Positions 32,682 through 44,369 of a DNA stretch of 64,000 bases are shown one piece after another. The position numbers were made by a program, and so were the translations under genes. Positions within the stretch are counted from its first letter, which is position 1, and every line of letters begins with the position of its first letter. Under the pieces are notes generated by a model. That model made no database searches. It saw only the letters and a program-made list of their open reading frames with translations, and was not told the origin of the DNA. This DNA comes from Folioceros fuciformis (Eukaryota > Anthocerotophyta > Anthocerotopsida > Anthocerotales): NCBI GenBank assembly GCA_049999805.1, contig JBNGIO010004579.1, forward strand, positions 1 through 64,000. Direction: 5' to 3'.

Positions 32682-33284
32682 AGGGGCTCTTCTATGTGGG
32701 TAGAACGGAGCGAAGCTTCCGTAGCTCAAGGAGAAGCGTCCGTAGTCTGGATAGCACGGATAATATGCTAGGGTAAGTTTATGAACACCGTAACTCCATA
32801 TAGCTCTGCGGAATATCCCGTAAGTCGTCTCTGGCTCCACTTTTAAACTGGGCCATACACGGTGTCTGAAGAGTGTAGTAATCCGTTTCCTTTGAACAAT
32901 GCCATGGGAATTGTTGGCTCAACATGTGGTAGAATGGCATGTTCCTTTGGAACGTAGTTTCCAAGATGTAAAGAGACTGTAGTGACGTATCGAGATAAGC
33001 AGAGGATGCTAGAAGTGGCCAGACTTAATACTCTAGGTTTGATAATCTATATTTGATTTGTGAATTCTTATCTCTTGAAACGTTAGACTCATGGGCTGCC
33101 AAATTTCTGTCCTTCGCTGCAGACCTTTCTCCCTCCATCATGTGTCATTACAATTTGCCGTTGTCACACTTGCCAGAGTGACCAAGAGTGACTATAGTTC
33201 TCAAAACCATCGCACAAAGGCCCGAAGCAAGGCGAACAGTACAACTGCCTGTACAGCTGCAATGAATATGTACAGGCACGCAGC
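32682..33284. other. Intergenic between convergent helicase and oxidoreductase genes
   Basis: Only 3' flanks are evident. A short repeat of CTTCCGTAG-like words occurs at 32715-32745. No gene seen. Confidence 0.4.
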
Positions 33285-34750
33285 TCAGACGTCCTTCTCA
33301 CTGACAACTTCGTAGTGCAGTCCAGCCCCCTGAAGCCTCTCTTGCAGATTAGTAGTAGCAAAGGCGGCCCCAGGTGACCAAACTCCACCTTGCGGTAAAA
33401 ATTCTCTCTGGTCGAGCACCAATAGAGCAGACTGTATCAGGCATATGGGGGTTGTGATGTAGCCGATCTCAGGGCCAGTTATGCGGGTCACAATCTGCTT
33501 ATCTGGCTTCTGCGTTGTTGATGTGGGCAGACTGCTATACCCCTTGCCCACAAACCACATGGAAAAGTAGCTGGACTCCACTTCCTCCTCCGTAGGTCCA
33601 TCCTTGGAGAAAGTGCCCAATGAGAAAAGCGACGGGTAAGCCAGAAGCAGCTTCTTTCCCCACGAGAACTGCGCAAGAAGCGTCCACACTAATGCCATTA
33701 TTATCAAAGCAATGATGGCTCCAAGGCTTTTGTTGGCAAGGTAACACCCATAGTAAGCTGGCTGTATAGACCTCCATTTCTGCTTGATGGTTTCCAAAGC
33801 TACATGATCTCCAGCACCAGCTGCCGTGGGCAAACCATCAGGGTACTGTGCCAACGTGGACTGAGTTTTCCGGACAAGAAGAGGGTCTGCAGAAGGTAGC
33901 TTCAAACCCCATGAGCCTGAGTTCTCTTCCCACTTGATAAGGGCAGGCTTTGTGGCTGGCAGGCCCGGAATCTGGAAAGGTGAAGACGACACAAGTAAAA
34001 AAAATCAAACACGGAAACCGGCAAGTAAGCACATTCGACAAGAAAGGGAGTGAATGATTAGCCACCGGAGAAAAGAACCATCATAAGTACCTTTGGTCGA
34101 GTACGCCGCGGCTTACGTTTCCTCAGCTCTGCCAAATTCTTAGAGCTGGAGAGCCCCAGAATAGCAGACTCATATGTGCCAAAGTTGCCACGAATTCTCC
34201 CACCCTTGGTACCCAGAAGGAGAAACGAGTCGACGCTGTTCGGAATCCACCTTCTGGTGGAAAACTCATGACTCGTGTACAGAGCACCTGTCTCCGCAGG
34301 GATGGAGTCATAGCCACAAGCTGAGACGACCAGAGACCCATTCTTGACAGCCAAGTCATGGTACTTGAGCTCCATGGTCTCCATGAACTCCGGCTCTCCG
34401 GTGATATCCAGATAATCCACCCCAGCCTCCACACAGGCTGCTACCACGGGCTCCCCGTACTTCCGATAAGGCCCCACACACGAGACGAGCAGCCTGGTCT
34501 GCTTGCAGAGCGCAGCCAGAGAGTCGCGCGAGGTCACATCAGCTTCGATAATGCGTATCTGAGACGCGAGACCCGGACCACCCGCCCAGGTCAGTGCGTC
34601 ACTCAGCTTCACCTTGCTCCGGCCGGCAATCCCGATCTTCCGCTTCCCACCCTTCCCATCGTCCTGGAACTTGAGCATCTCCCGGATCACATACTTCCCC
34701 GTAAAGCCAGAGGCTCCGAAGATAACAACGTCTAGCAACTGCTCAGCCAT
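33285..34750 (-). CDS. Saccharopine dehydrogenase-like oxidoreductase, membrane-anchored
   Basis: Two exons, 34750-34091 and 33971-33285, give 448 aa. The N terminus is a Rossmann fold for NAD(P) binding with DVVIFGASGFTGKYVIREM (residues 8-26). It is followed by CVGPYRKYGEPVVAACVEAG, DYLDITGEPEFME and ACGYDSIPAETGA, all typical of the family. Near residues 304-321 a hydrophobic helix (GAIIALIIMALVWTLLA) would anchor the protein. The layout is that of the eukaryotic SCCPDH-type proteins (Arabidopsis At5g39410-like), whose substrate is not established and which are found on mitochondria or lipid droplets rather than acting as true saccharopine dehydrogenases. The start is the ATG directly ahead of the Rossmann strand. 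Confidence 0.9.
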
Positions 34751-36945
34751 GTCCGCCTGCTTTCCCCAGGTCCGCTCCTGACGCCTGGTCGCCTACCGTC
34801 TGCCACCTCCGAAACACAGACTGAGCGACTAAACCACCCCGTTCCCTCGCTAGGGCATTCACTACTTGAATAAACCAGTGCCATTTTCTCGATTGAATCA
34901 TCCGATCGTGACCGGATGCAGCCTCAGGGTCTGCCCCGTGTCTGAATAACGGTGCGTCCAGGGCAACAAGAACCCTTGCTTACGTGCCCGCGTTCATCCG
35001 GTTTCAGCTCGAAGCACACAAACTCCATCCAAAAGCAGCTCGAAATCACGCTTGGATGCTGCTGTTCTCACATTTCGCGAGCTGGGGTTGCAGGGATGCT
35101 GTCTCTCCACTGATGTCGACAGGTACTCCGTAAAGGTGGAGTACGTGTGCCTGGAACTCCACCTTCTGTCTGCAAGCCGTTCATCATACGTTATGTGTGG
35201 GAAAAGGTGATGACGAAAGAAAACTGCACCGACATTGAGCAAGTGACAAACACTTGCTTGTGACGCAACCTTAGCTTTGGACTTCGCAGCTGGCCTGATT
35301 ACCATTGCCCTTGGACAAAATGCCCTCCAGTAAGGTGAGGGAAGACACGCCGATTGCAAACCTCTCTTCCATATCATCCTAGAATTCTTCCAAATTGCAG
35401 AGGCCTGTGCAAAGTCTCGTGCATGGATTCGGCCCCCCATCTCAAGTGTGTGTAGAGTACTCCTATACTCGTGTACTCGTGTTCAAAGCAACATAGCTGT
35501 TGCTGCGTTGCTGCTTTATTGGAGAAGACTCATCAAAATCTTGTCACGATGCAGACAAAACTTGAATCAAATCCATCCCATCTTGCTCTGTAATGCTGGG
35601 TATGAGCTAGTTCTTGCACTTCACAGTTTTGCTAAGATAGGGGATGGTGCAGAATTAGCCCCAACTCGCTTATGCTATTTCATAAATCAAAGGTAGCAAA
35701 ATGCATAGAAAGCTTCACACATAACCTTGTCTTTCTAAAAACCATGGCAATCACACACAGCCACAATATTAAAGAAGTTATGTTGGTTGATATTAGTCTA
35801 CCTAAAAAACTATGTTTAAATAAAATAACTCAAACTTATGTCACTAGCTAATGAAGTCATGTATGTTTATTTGAAGCTGCCTAAAGAGTTCATAGTACAT
35901 AGTATTATTTGACCACTAAATTAAGATGATCTAATCTAAACTTTCATTAATTTTTTTAAAGATCTAGATGTGTGATGCAAAGCTTTAAAATATTATTTTT
36001 TTGGAGGTTCTATTTTACGTCACATACCTATCGTTTGTCTTTTCAATCCTCGCAAGGTGAGACACAAATCTCCACCTACAAACTCATAGGCTGCATAACT
36101 TGGTGTTAGGTGATAAACACCACGTAGCCCATTTATGCACTTATACTTTAATGATAAGAGAATAATAATAAGTTATTTATTTATTAGAGAAAACTCTACC
36201 CCTTACATAGGGAGATAAATCATGATAAGAACTCTAGGGGCTAACCCTCGAAGGGTAATGCCTACCAATAGCACCTTTAATGTAATCCACACTCTTATAT
36301 AGTAACTCCTCGAGGAATCCAATGATTATTAATTATTAGATTTAGGGTAATCCCTAAACCCTAAATGGAGAGATAGGTATTTTCTATTATTAAAAAAGAG
36401 AATCTTGTCTACTCCAAAGATGGGAGGAATGATCGGGGCCAAAGATAAAAAGGTACTAGCTCCTTCAAACATCATTCTGATGCTCCCAAAATGTCATGAA
36501 GTAGAATAATAAAAAGTCTACTACCTACCTACCACCGGTGTTGAAGAAAGGCCTACTTACCATCGGTGCCAAAGAAGCTGCTTAACTTGCACTTAAGCCG
36601 CTTGCACTTGTTGCTGTTCTAAAACCCGCAGGTGCCAAAGAAGCCGCTTATTCTAAAACCCACAAGTGCCAAAAGAAGCCGCTTAACCTCCGCTTGTTAC
36701 TCCTGCGCTTGTCACTATTCTAAAATTGCATGCATACGTTTTGTCAAAAGAAGACCACCGCAAAGGAAAGAGAAGACTAAACCCTAAACCCAATGTGGAC
36801 TCCCTACTCTCTACCTACCTACAAATTACTACCTTGGTGCTATTCAACCCATTCTATATGAAGATTGGGTCTTATGAAGTTAAAGCTTCTCGGAGAGGCC
36901 TCATTCTCTTATTGAGCTCTTTCTTCTTAAGACACTGTCCAGGTT
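34751..36945. other. Promoter of oxidoreductase gene, then AT-rich repeat-like island
   Basis: 34751-35440 is the upstream side of the oxidoreductase gene; a 148-codon minus-strand frame here (34994-35440) has no recognisable domain. From about 35690 the DNA is AT-rich and resembles decayed transposon or LTR sequence, with short repeated phrases (AAGAAGCCGCTTA at about 36630-36680) and CCCTAAACCCTAAA at about 36354 and 36780. No intact coding frame was found. Confidence 0.4.
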
Positions 36946-37170
36946 GCCCTAAAGAGGTTAAATTGCCTTGCTGCCCTAAAGAGGTTAAATTGCCTTGTTG
37001 ATGCCTTATTCTCTTCTAGCCACCAACAAGGTTGCCTTGCTAATGCCTCATTCTCTTCTAGCCACCAACAAGGTTGCCTTGCTGATGCCTCATTCTCTTC
37101 TAGCCACGAACAAGATTGCCCTAAACATGTCAAATCGCACGATGGCCTCATTCTCTTCTAGTCACCTAAA
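36946..37170. repeat. Two adjoining tandem arrays, 27-bp and 42-bp units
   Basis: A 27-bp unit starting GCCCTAAAGAGGTTAAATTG is present twice from 36946. It passes into a 42-bp unit starting ATGCCTCATTCTCTTCTAGC at 37001, 37043 and 37085, with a diverged fourth copy around 37140. Both units share the word TTGCCTTGCT, so the arrays probably have one origin. Confidence 0.85.
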
Positions 37171-37810
37171 TGCAACTTATACTAAACCACAATGTCCTTG
37201 GTGGTAAGGCACCAATAAGTCCCTAGATTAATTAATAATTAATTCTATGACTAGAAATAGTCATAGAATTCTATGACCCGATTACAATTACGTATAACGT
37301 TTGTACTAAGAGAAATACTTATTACAAGCAACATAATCAATGCTAAGTGCATCTATGATTTTCATCACTTCAACACTTAATGGCTTCTTTGCTACTCTTG
37401 ACCAGTGGTGGGCATCCTTTAGTTTAGCTCTCAATTCTTTATAACTCTTACTAGGAAAGCCACTCCCGGTACACCAGATCTCAAATCTTAGCAACAAGTC
37501 AGACAACTTGTCCTTGGTGTGCCTTTGAAGAGTTGGACACTATGACTCCAAGTTGGTTTCCAAGGAGTTGCCTGACATTTGGAAGGACTCCAACTTGGCA
37601 TCCATCCCTTGAACTTGAAGGAGTTTGTAAGCCACCAGTGGGAAGAGCCACCTTCAAGCATTTCAACATTTGTCATAGTTTGCAATTCCAAGTTCAATTT
37701 TGCCCTTAATGAATTTTCAATTTTGCCCTTAATGAATTTTGATGTGCCTACATTGAATCTCTCTTTCTTCGCTCCTCTTCACTTGTATCATAAAAGTCTA
37801 TCTTGTAGTA
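37171..37810. other. AT-rich intergenic segment between tandem arrays
   Basis: The spacer has short minus-strand frames (37306-37506, 37488-37697) with no known domain. It may be part of a degenerate retrotransposon. Confidence 0.35.
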
Positions 37811-38190
37811 CGAGCTTCCATTTCCACAAGCTCCCCCTAAGTTGCAAAAGTCTGTATGCCTTGCTCCAATTCCTTTCCACAAGCTCCCCCTAAGTTGCAA
37901 AAGTCTGAATGCCTTGCTCCAATTCCTTTCCACAAGCTCCCCCTAAGTTGCAAAAGTCTGTATGTCTTGCTCCAATTCCTTTCCACAAGCTCCCCCTAAA
38001 TTGCAAAAGTTTGTATGCCTTGCTCCAATTCCTTTCCACAAGCTCCCCCCTAAGTTGCAAAAGTTTGTATGCCTTGCTCCAATTTCTTTCCACAAGCTCC
38101 CCCTAAGTTGCAAAGTTTATATGCCTTGCTCCAATTCCTTTCCACAAGCTCCCCCTAAGTTGCAAAAGTGTACATGCCTTCTCCAATTTC
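37811..38190. repeat. 53-bp tandem repeat, about seven copies
   Basis: A 53-bp unit beginning TTGCTCCAATTCCTTTCCAC starts at 37861, 37914, 37967, 38020, 38074 and 38126. A partial copy lies to the left (from 37811) and a decayed one to the right. One-base insertions or deletions shift the spacing to 54 or 52. Because 53 is not a multiple of three, no frame stays constant, so a coding role is unlikely. Confidence 0.9.
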
Positions 38191-38373
38191 GTCTCTCCAA
38201 TGTGAACACCTTCTCACAATAGGTCCTAGTAGATGGGATGCAATAGATCATTCCCAAATGGCTAACATGCAACAAATCAAAATTAGGTCATTCTAGAAAT
38301 TGAGTGCATAGAGATATGATGAACTTATGACCCCTTTGTAATTGTAGTCGCAAACTAGAAGGATGCCTAAAAC

Positions 38374-39525
38374 TCACAAGACAATTTGACTAGCCATTGG
38401 ATCAAGTATAAAAGGCGGCCCTATATGGGCATCACAATTCATAGAACTCCATATATTTTTGGAGGTATGGTACGTGATAAGTCGAGTGATCATTTCTCCT
38501 GAAGTATCTTGCTTGTTACGGAAAGAAACATAAATACAAATGTAAGGCTCTAAAACTTTGACAGCGCAGGCAAACTCGTTTACATTGCAAGACCTAAAAG
38601 ACTCTTCCCAGAGTTTCAAGGGCATAGTGATCTCAGGTCCCGAATTGTCCACCTTCGAGATCGAGATGGTTCTGGAGGCACTCGAGACATGGACGCTGTA
38701 ACGAGTCCCCGGAATCGGCGAGGCCACGGAACCGGGGCTTTGAATAGTCTGTCTCGGGATCAGAACCTGCCTGGCACAGAAGGACGGGGGAGCCGGGGTC
38801 CAGGTACCGGATCCCGATTCATATTCAAACCCTGCACCGTCGTGAATCAAGGCTCGTAGTAGGTAGCTGTTGGAAGCGAAATCCGCGTCCAATGTCAGAT
38901 GCAACATTCTGCACACCAGGTTTCTGTTCATGTCCACCACTCTACCCCGCTCGTAGGGTATGCCTGGCAGCTCCTTCCACTCTCTTGTCATAGCGTTCCA
39001 AATCACCAATGGTTCGAGGATCATCATATGCAATGGGGTGCCCCGACCCGCAGAGAAGCAGGCCAGGCCTCCTGATGCTGCACGCAGGTAAGGCGCGCAA
39101 GAGGAGAAAGGTAACTCCAAACTGACCAGGCTCCATCGTGGATCGAGATCTGGTGTTGTTACATTGCGGCCTACTGTGTCCGTCGCAGGACCTTGGATCG
39201 CTAGTGGAACTATGGAATTCCGCGTCCACTCCCGCAGGAACACGGGGGACGACAGAAGCCGGTGCCAAGCTTTGCACACGGTATGACACCTTAGCACCGG
39301 GGCCAGAGGCAGCCATTCCAACACACTCTCCAACAATTCTGGAGGTAGATTTCTCCAAATTTTGTCATCCATCTCCACCGTACCACTGGCACTAGCACTG
39401 GAGTCGCTGGCCTTTGCACTAGAGTCGCTGACTCCAGCACTGGAGTTGCTAGTCCTAGCACCCGAGTTCTCATCCGAGGGCACCCCCCAGGCATATTGCA
39501 CCAAACAAAAATTTGCGGGCCGCAT
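38374..39525 (-). CDS. F-box protein
   Basis: A single frame of 383 aa from the ATG at 39525. Residues 17-51 form a Ser/Ala-rich repeated linker (SSAGVSDSSAKASDSSASA). The F-box lies at about 54-90 (IWRNLPPELLESVLEWLP, then CHTVCKAWHRLLSSPVF). The rest contains motifs of plant F-box proteins with kelch or F-box-associated domains, such as LVIWNAMTREWKELPGIPY. It would join an SCF ubiquitin ligase through Skp1 and choose substrates with the C-terminal domain. An alternative start at 39372 lies just before the F-box. No signal peptide or membrane helix is seen. Confidence 0.8.
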   Translation of the reverse strand: MRPANFCLVQYAWGVPSDENSGARTSNSSAGVSDSSAKASDSSASASGTVEMDDKIWRNLPPELLESVLEWLPLAPVLRCHTVCKAWHRLLSSPVFLREWTRNSIVPLAIQGPATDTVGRNVTTPDLDPRWSLVSLELPFSSCAPYLRAASGGLACFSAGRGTPLHMMILEPLVIWNAMTREWKELPGIPYERGRVVDMNRNLVCRMLHLTLDADFASNSYLLRALIHDGAGFEYESGSGTWTPAPPSFCARQVLIPRQTIQSPGSVASPIPGTRYSVHVSSASRTISISKVDNSGPEITMPLKLWEESFRSCNVNEFACAVKVLEPYICIYVSFRNKQDTSGEMITRLITYHTSKNIWSSMNCDAHIGPPFILDPMASQIVL

Positions 39526-41191
39526 CTTCAACTTCAACCTTTGTTGCCTGCAGGTGTACTTGTCAGTATGGCCTGGACAACAAAATTTGTAATAAGTCAC
39601 CAACGATCAACGATGCAAGTTATCAATTCAAGCCGGGAAATGAATTGCCCTGTGGAACAGAGGGGAGGACCTCTATTTAATAGCAAAAGGCAGCGCTAGT
39701 CCAGAGGCAGATCAGTACGAGAGACACTAAAATAAGTAGCCTTGCCTTGCATGAGAGACATGCAGCCGTGAATGTATCTTGCAGCTTAATGTCGGTGGTA
39801 GCTAAGAGAGGTTTGCTTTTGATAGCAGGAGAATCAGGCAGCTTTTTGGCCTAGAGGTACTGTCACTTCTAATTGTGTGTCTGCCTCGCCCTTGCTGATA
39901 GGGGGTGTTCCTAGTGCAGACCTTAGGGTGTTTCTAGTCCAGATCTTAGGGCGTCACTAGCCCAGACCTTACGATGTTACTAGCCCAGACCTTACGGTGT
40001 TACTGGTCCAGACCTCAGGCATGTTACTTCATCACCTTGCAAACCTTGCATGGTCGTCTAAAGGTTCCAAACCTGGGTACGCACAGAAAAGGGAATGCTG
40101 CCTTCCCCCTCTGATCTCGAGTTAGCCCATCGATGAGCGACACCTCTTTCACAAGAACTCGAAAAACCACTGCTCTTCTCTTCGACTTCTAATTGCTATC
40201 GCCGTATAATTTCCATCACACGTGTTGCACCAGGCTGTTCACAACACAGTTAAGACTGTGCCATCAGGACTCCATTGCAGTGACGAGCTCTTCATCCAAA
40301 CTCGATCGGCATGCACGGAGACTACTCGTACCCCTTGAGCACAAGAACAATCCTTTCTCCCTCGATTTGACTTCTGTGCAGTGTGTTTCCTCGAGGTATT
40401 CCAAAGGTATGCTTCAAGGTAAGGCAAAGCTTGCCAAGGAGAAAACAATGCTGTCCTTGCTTCTCCTGTGCTGTCTCATGGCCCTTAGTTCAAGCTTCCT
40501 GGTAAGCAGGAGCTCAGGCTGATTTGTTCGTCCTTGAGAACCTGGATGGGACATGAATGCTGGGGCCCCGTATTTTACACGGGATTGGTCTCCCTTTTGT
40601 ACAAGTTGTGTGTCAACATTTCTTTTTTGTTGTCGGACGACTCTCTGGATTTCTGGATTGGATCGGTGGACAAGGCAAAGGGAAAGGGATCCAACGGTGA
40701 CAACAAAATCGCGCACGGCAACTGAAGGTACTTGAAGTTACGCTGGACTGGTAGGTTCCAACCACAAAGGAGTAACATGGCGTCGAAGTAATGTTGGACA
40801 GTTAGGTTCCACCAAGAACGCCCTTGCCCACAACAGTACCAGACATTCATTTGCATATCCTTGCCATCCAGAAGTTCCCAGGCCTTCCAATCGATGCACA
40901 GATCTGTACAAGCTCCAATTAAGCAATAAGTCGGAGGAGGTTGACTTGAACTACACCTTGAAAATGTAGCAGTTTAAGATATCTGCACATTCCTGTAAGT
41001 TCCAGGCTGAGAAGGAACTAGAGGAACAGGCATTCATCTGTCATACCCTTGGCACAAAGAAGCTGCCACGCCTTCCGATTGATGTACAGGCCCCAATCAA
41101 GTGTTAAGTTGGAAGAGGTTGGTTTGGACTACTTGTTCCATCTTCAATTGATTTAAACTGCATACAGGGCCCATCCTTGACTGCTTACTAC
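39526..41191. other. Intergenic region with short repeats, 3' of the first PPR gene
   Basis: Contains a 23-bp tandem array (listed separately) and two imperfect copies of a segment of about 110 bp, at 40844-40957 and 41031-41140. A short frame near 40430-40522 with a hydrophobic stretch (LLLLCCLMALSSSFLV) could be chance. No supported gene. Confidence 0.4.
39917..40026. repeat. 23-bp tandem repeat, about 4.6 copies
   Basis: Units beginning CAGACCTTA (variants CAGATCTTA and CAGACCTCA) occur at 39917, 39940, 39963, 39986 and 40009, each followed by a variable middle and usually CTAGCC or a close variant. Confidence 0.8.
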
Positions 41192-43846
41192 TCAATGCCT
41201 GTCACCACAGGAGCACGAGCCATCAACAAAACGGTGCACACGGTGTGCATCTCTGACCACAATCTCCCGCCTTTCCAGCCTAGACATGATCTTTGTGCCG
41301 CTGTGGCAATCGTTACACATCCGGAGATTCTTGGTAACTAGCAAGGGTGTGCCATCTGGGGTTGCCAGCAGACCATATGCCAATGCCAATTTCTCAGCAT
41401 GCCCACACAATGCGTCTTCCTTTTCCGCCTCTGACACCGCCTTCGTCACCAGCTCTGTGTGTGGCACATGGCCACCTTCCTCCTTCAGCCGCAAGTTCAC
41501 GCTCATGAGCTTAGAAGATATGTCATCCCTTGCTTCTCCCACTCTGAACTCGTGCACCTGGTTTTCTACTTCAATCCACGCCTTTGCAGGCTTCTTCTTG
41601 GCGCCTGCAAGCTTACGCAACTTTTCTATCTCCTGGGCATCTGCCCATAGACCTGCGCTTGAGTACATCGTTGCCAAGAGTGCATACGCTGATGCATTTT
41701 CAGGCTCCAGGGCAATGACACGCTCAAAACAGCGTCGTCCGCGCTCCAGGTCACCATGGCTCTTGCAGGCACTGAGCAAGCAAATCCAACCCACAACCTT
41801 ATCCTCAAATGGCATACTGCATAGCATGTCTTCCGCTTCGTCTAGATGACCAGAACGCCCAAGCAGATCCACCATGCAGACATAGTGAAGCGTTGTAGGT
41901 GCAATCCCACGGTCATCCACCATTATCTGGAAGAAACGCCGCCCCTCATCTACCTGGCCCAAATGACTACACGCCACCAAAAGGCATAGAAAAGTGGCAC
42001 CATCTGGTTCGATGCCTTGTTCTTGCATCTTCCGGAAACAGTCGAGGGCCATTTTCCCATCATTTTGTTGAGCACAGCCTTTAAGAAGCGCCGTCCATGT
42101 TGCCACATCCCTCGTAGGCAGCCTGTCAAACACTGCGCAAGCCTCCTCTAATCTCCCACACTTGACATACATATCCACCAGGCAGTTGCCAATGACCAAG
42201 TCAGGCTCCAGTCCTTGTTCGTTGATCTCAGCGTGAACCTGCCTACCTTGATTGAGAGCGCCCACACTGGCACAGGCTTGAAGGAGGCAGACGAATGTCA
42301 CATTATTTGCAAGAGTGAGGCCCTCCTTTCGCATGTCGGCATACAGGCTGAGGGCTTCTTGCCCAAGGCCATTTTGAGCATATGCTGCAATCATGGTAGT
42401 CCACAGCACCACATCTCTGGTGCACAGCCCGTCGAACACACGCCGTGCAATCTCCAAGCTCCCACATTTGGCATACATATCAACCAAGCAGCTGCCGATA
42501 ACCACATCACCCTCCAGTCCCCGTTCCTTAATCTGCCCATGAAGCTCCATTCCCTGTTGCAAGTCTCGGATGCTAGCACAGGCCCGGATGAGGGAGGCAA
42601 ACGTAGAAGGACTGGGCATGGTGCACTCCTGTTCCATTCGAGCATGAAGACCAAGAGCTTCCCTACCCAGGCCATGCTCGACATATCCTGTCAGCATGGC
42701 ATTCCACGTTGCCACATCTTTGTGAGGCATTGTGTCGAACACTCTCTGAGCGTCCTCCACACTTTCACACTTTGCATACATCTCTATAAGGCAATTACCC
42801 ACAACCACATCCGCTGTTACTCCACTTTCTTGAATGTGAACATGAAGCTGCTTGCCGCGATGTAGATCTCTCACAAGGCCACAAGCTTTCAAAACGCTGG
42901 CAAACGTGAAATCATCCGGAGTTACACCCTCATGTAGCATACTTGCATATAAGCTCAGAGCTTCTTGACCAAACCCATGCTCCGCATATCCTGAAATCAT
43001 GGCCGTCCAGGTGACCACATTCCTCTGGGACAAGCTGTTGAAGACCCCGCGTGCTTCATCCAGCTCCCCACATTTCGCATACATGTCTACCAGACAGCTA
43101 CCGACGAATACATCCGGGACATCGCCACTTCGCAGAATATCAGCATGTACATTCTTCCCAGAAGCTAGATCGCCTGCAATAGAACACACCTTCAGGACTA
43201 CCACATACACATAGTTGTTGGGTTTGATGCCCGACGTCCGCATCCGATGATACAGTTCTACAGCCTGGGTGAACTGGCCATGCTCAGCAAAACCTGAGAT
43301 GATGGAATGCCACATGAACATGTCTGGTGCAGTAACAACCGAAAATACCTGCATTGCTTCCTCCAGTTTCCCATGAGAGGCATACATGCGAATGATGTGG
43401 TTAGCCAGGAACGTGTTCGACTCATACCCACTTCTAAGAGAGAGGGCATGCACACGCTTGCCAAGATCCAAATTCCTGTCTGCGATACACCTCTTGAGAA
43501 CACGATAGAAGTGAGTGTGGGAAACGAACGCCGATCGCTGCACCACTAGGTCCAACGCCTCAACCACATCACAGAGCCTTCCCTCCTCAAAAAATCCCCT
43601 CAAGGAAAGATCCAGCTGCTCCGGCTCCAGGTCCTTGCCACCACCTCCCTTAACCCTAACCTTGATCCTTGGTGCCTGGCCTCGCTGCACACTAGCCAAG
43701 GCACTCACCCAGGGATTGTGCCCGACAGATGTGACCTTGGTAGCCGCACCAGCTGTGGCAAACGGTCTGGAAATAGTCTTGCAGCCCTCTCCAGAAAGCA
43801 GGAGCAGCAATCGAAGCCAAGTCACCATACCGCCCCGGCCTCTCAT
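41192..43846 (-). CDS. PLS-class PPR protein with E and DYW domains
   Basis: One intronless frame of 884 aa starting with ATG at 43846. The N terminus (RGRGGMVTWLRLLLLLSGEG) suggests organelle targeting. A long tandem of P, L and S PPR motifs follows, with signatures such as GNCLVDMYVKCGRLEEACAVF. The E1/E2 region begins at GWICLLSACKSHGDLERG. The DYW domain has the zinc and catalytic block HAEKLALAYGLL, the pair CNDCH, and a final CSCGDRH. The last three residues are Asp-Arg-His in place of Asp-Tyr-Trp. These proteins bind organellar RNA, and the DYW domain deaminates C to U at the target. No OSB-type segment is present in this copy. It is divergent from the next PPR gene, 523 bp apart. Confidence 0.93.
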   Translation of the reverse strand: MRGRGGMVTWLRLLLLLSGEGCKTISRPFATAGAATKVTSVGHNPWVSALASVQRGQAPRIKVRVKGGGGKDLEPEQLDLSLRGFFEEGRLCDVVEALDLVVQRSAFVSHTHFYRVLKRCIADRNLDLGKRVHALSLRSGYESNTFLANHIIRMYASHGKLEEAMQVFSVVTAPDMFMWHSIISGFAEHGQFTQAVELYHRMRTSGIKPNNYVYVVVLKVCSIAGDLASGKNVHADILRSGDVPDVFVGSCLVDMYAKCGELDEARGVFNSLSQRNVVTWTAMISGYAEHGFGQEALSLYASMLHEGVTPDDFTFASVLKACGLVRDLHRGKQLHVHIQESGVTADVVVGNCLIEMYAKCESVEDAQRVFDTMPHKDVATWNAMLTGYVEHGLGREALGLHARMEQECTMPSPSTFASLIRACASIRDLQQGMELHGQIKERGLEGDVVIGSCLVDMYAKCGSLEIARRVFDGLCTRDVVLWTTMIAAYAQNGLGQEALSLYADMRKEGLTLANNVTFVCLLQACASVGALNQGRQVHAEINEQGLEPDLVIGNCLVDMYVKCGRLEEACAVFDRLPTRDVATWTALLKGCAQQNDGKMALDCFRKMQEQGIEPDGATFLCLLVACSHLGQVDEGRRFFQIMVDDRGIAPTTLHYVCMVDLLGRSGHLDEAEDMLCSMPFEDKVVGWICLLSACKSHGDLERGRRCFERVIALEPENASAYALLATMYSSAGLWADAQEIEKLRKLAGAKKKPAKAWIEVENQVHEFRVGEARDDISSKLMSVNLRLKEEGGHVPHTELVTKAVSEAEKEDALCGHAEKLALAYGLLATPDGTPLLVTKNLRMCNDCHSGTKIMSRLERREIVVRDAHRVHRFVDGSCSCGDRH

Positions 43847-44369
43847 GGGAGGCGTCCGGGGTCCAATTCATGAACCCGAGATATACGTCGGACGATGCCG
43901 TCTTCAACTTGGTCCCTGATGTGGCTTGCCTCACCTGGAGTTCATCCCGCAGAACAGGCAAGATGAAGGTGGTACAGAAGATCTGAACCGTGCTGCCATT
44001 GCTGACTACTCGCAGAACTCTCCTGCTGGCATTTACGGATCTCAAAGCTGCACAGAACTACGAGCTGGTGTTCACTACAAGCCATGGAAGCTCGTTAGCT
44101 CAGAAGCTTGCTATCAAACAAGGTGCACGACCCACACCAAGATGCCCAAAGATCTGCAGGGGAGTCAGTAACTCCTTTCCCTTGCATTCATCCAACGAAA
44201 CAAGCACAAACAATCTGCGTACAAGCCTCATATCAGCACCAGCACTGCGGGGTATTAGGAAAGGAAACTCCATCGCCCAGATGGCGACAAGGACGGGATA
44301 TCCGCTTTGATTTTGTCGCATTCCATTCATCACGATCGAACCCGGTGGGAGGCGTCTCGGCAGCGGAGC
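43847..44369. promoter_or_regulatory. Divergent intergenic region between two PPR genes
   Basis: 523 bp separate the two start codons. It likely holds both promoters. No clear TATA box or repeat was seen. Confidence 0.4.

Noticed and set aside
34994-35440. 148-codon minus-strand frame upstream of the oxidoreductase
   Set aside because: No known motif and it does not join any neighbour by phase-consistent splice sites.
36946-38190. CRISPR-like array
   Set aside because: Repeats are contiguous without unique spacers, and the host is a plant nuclear genome.
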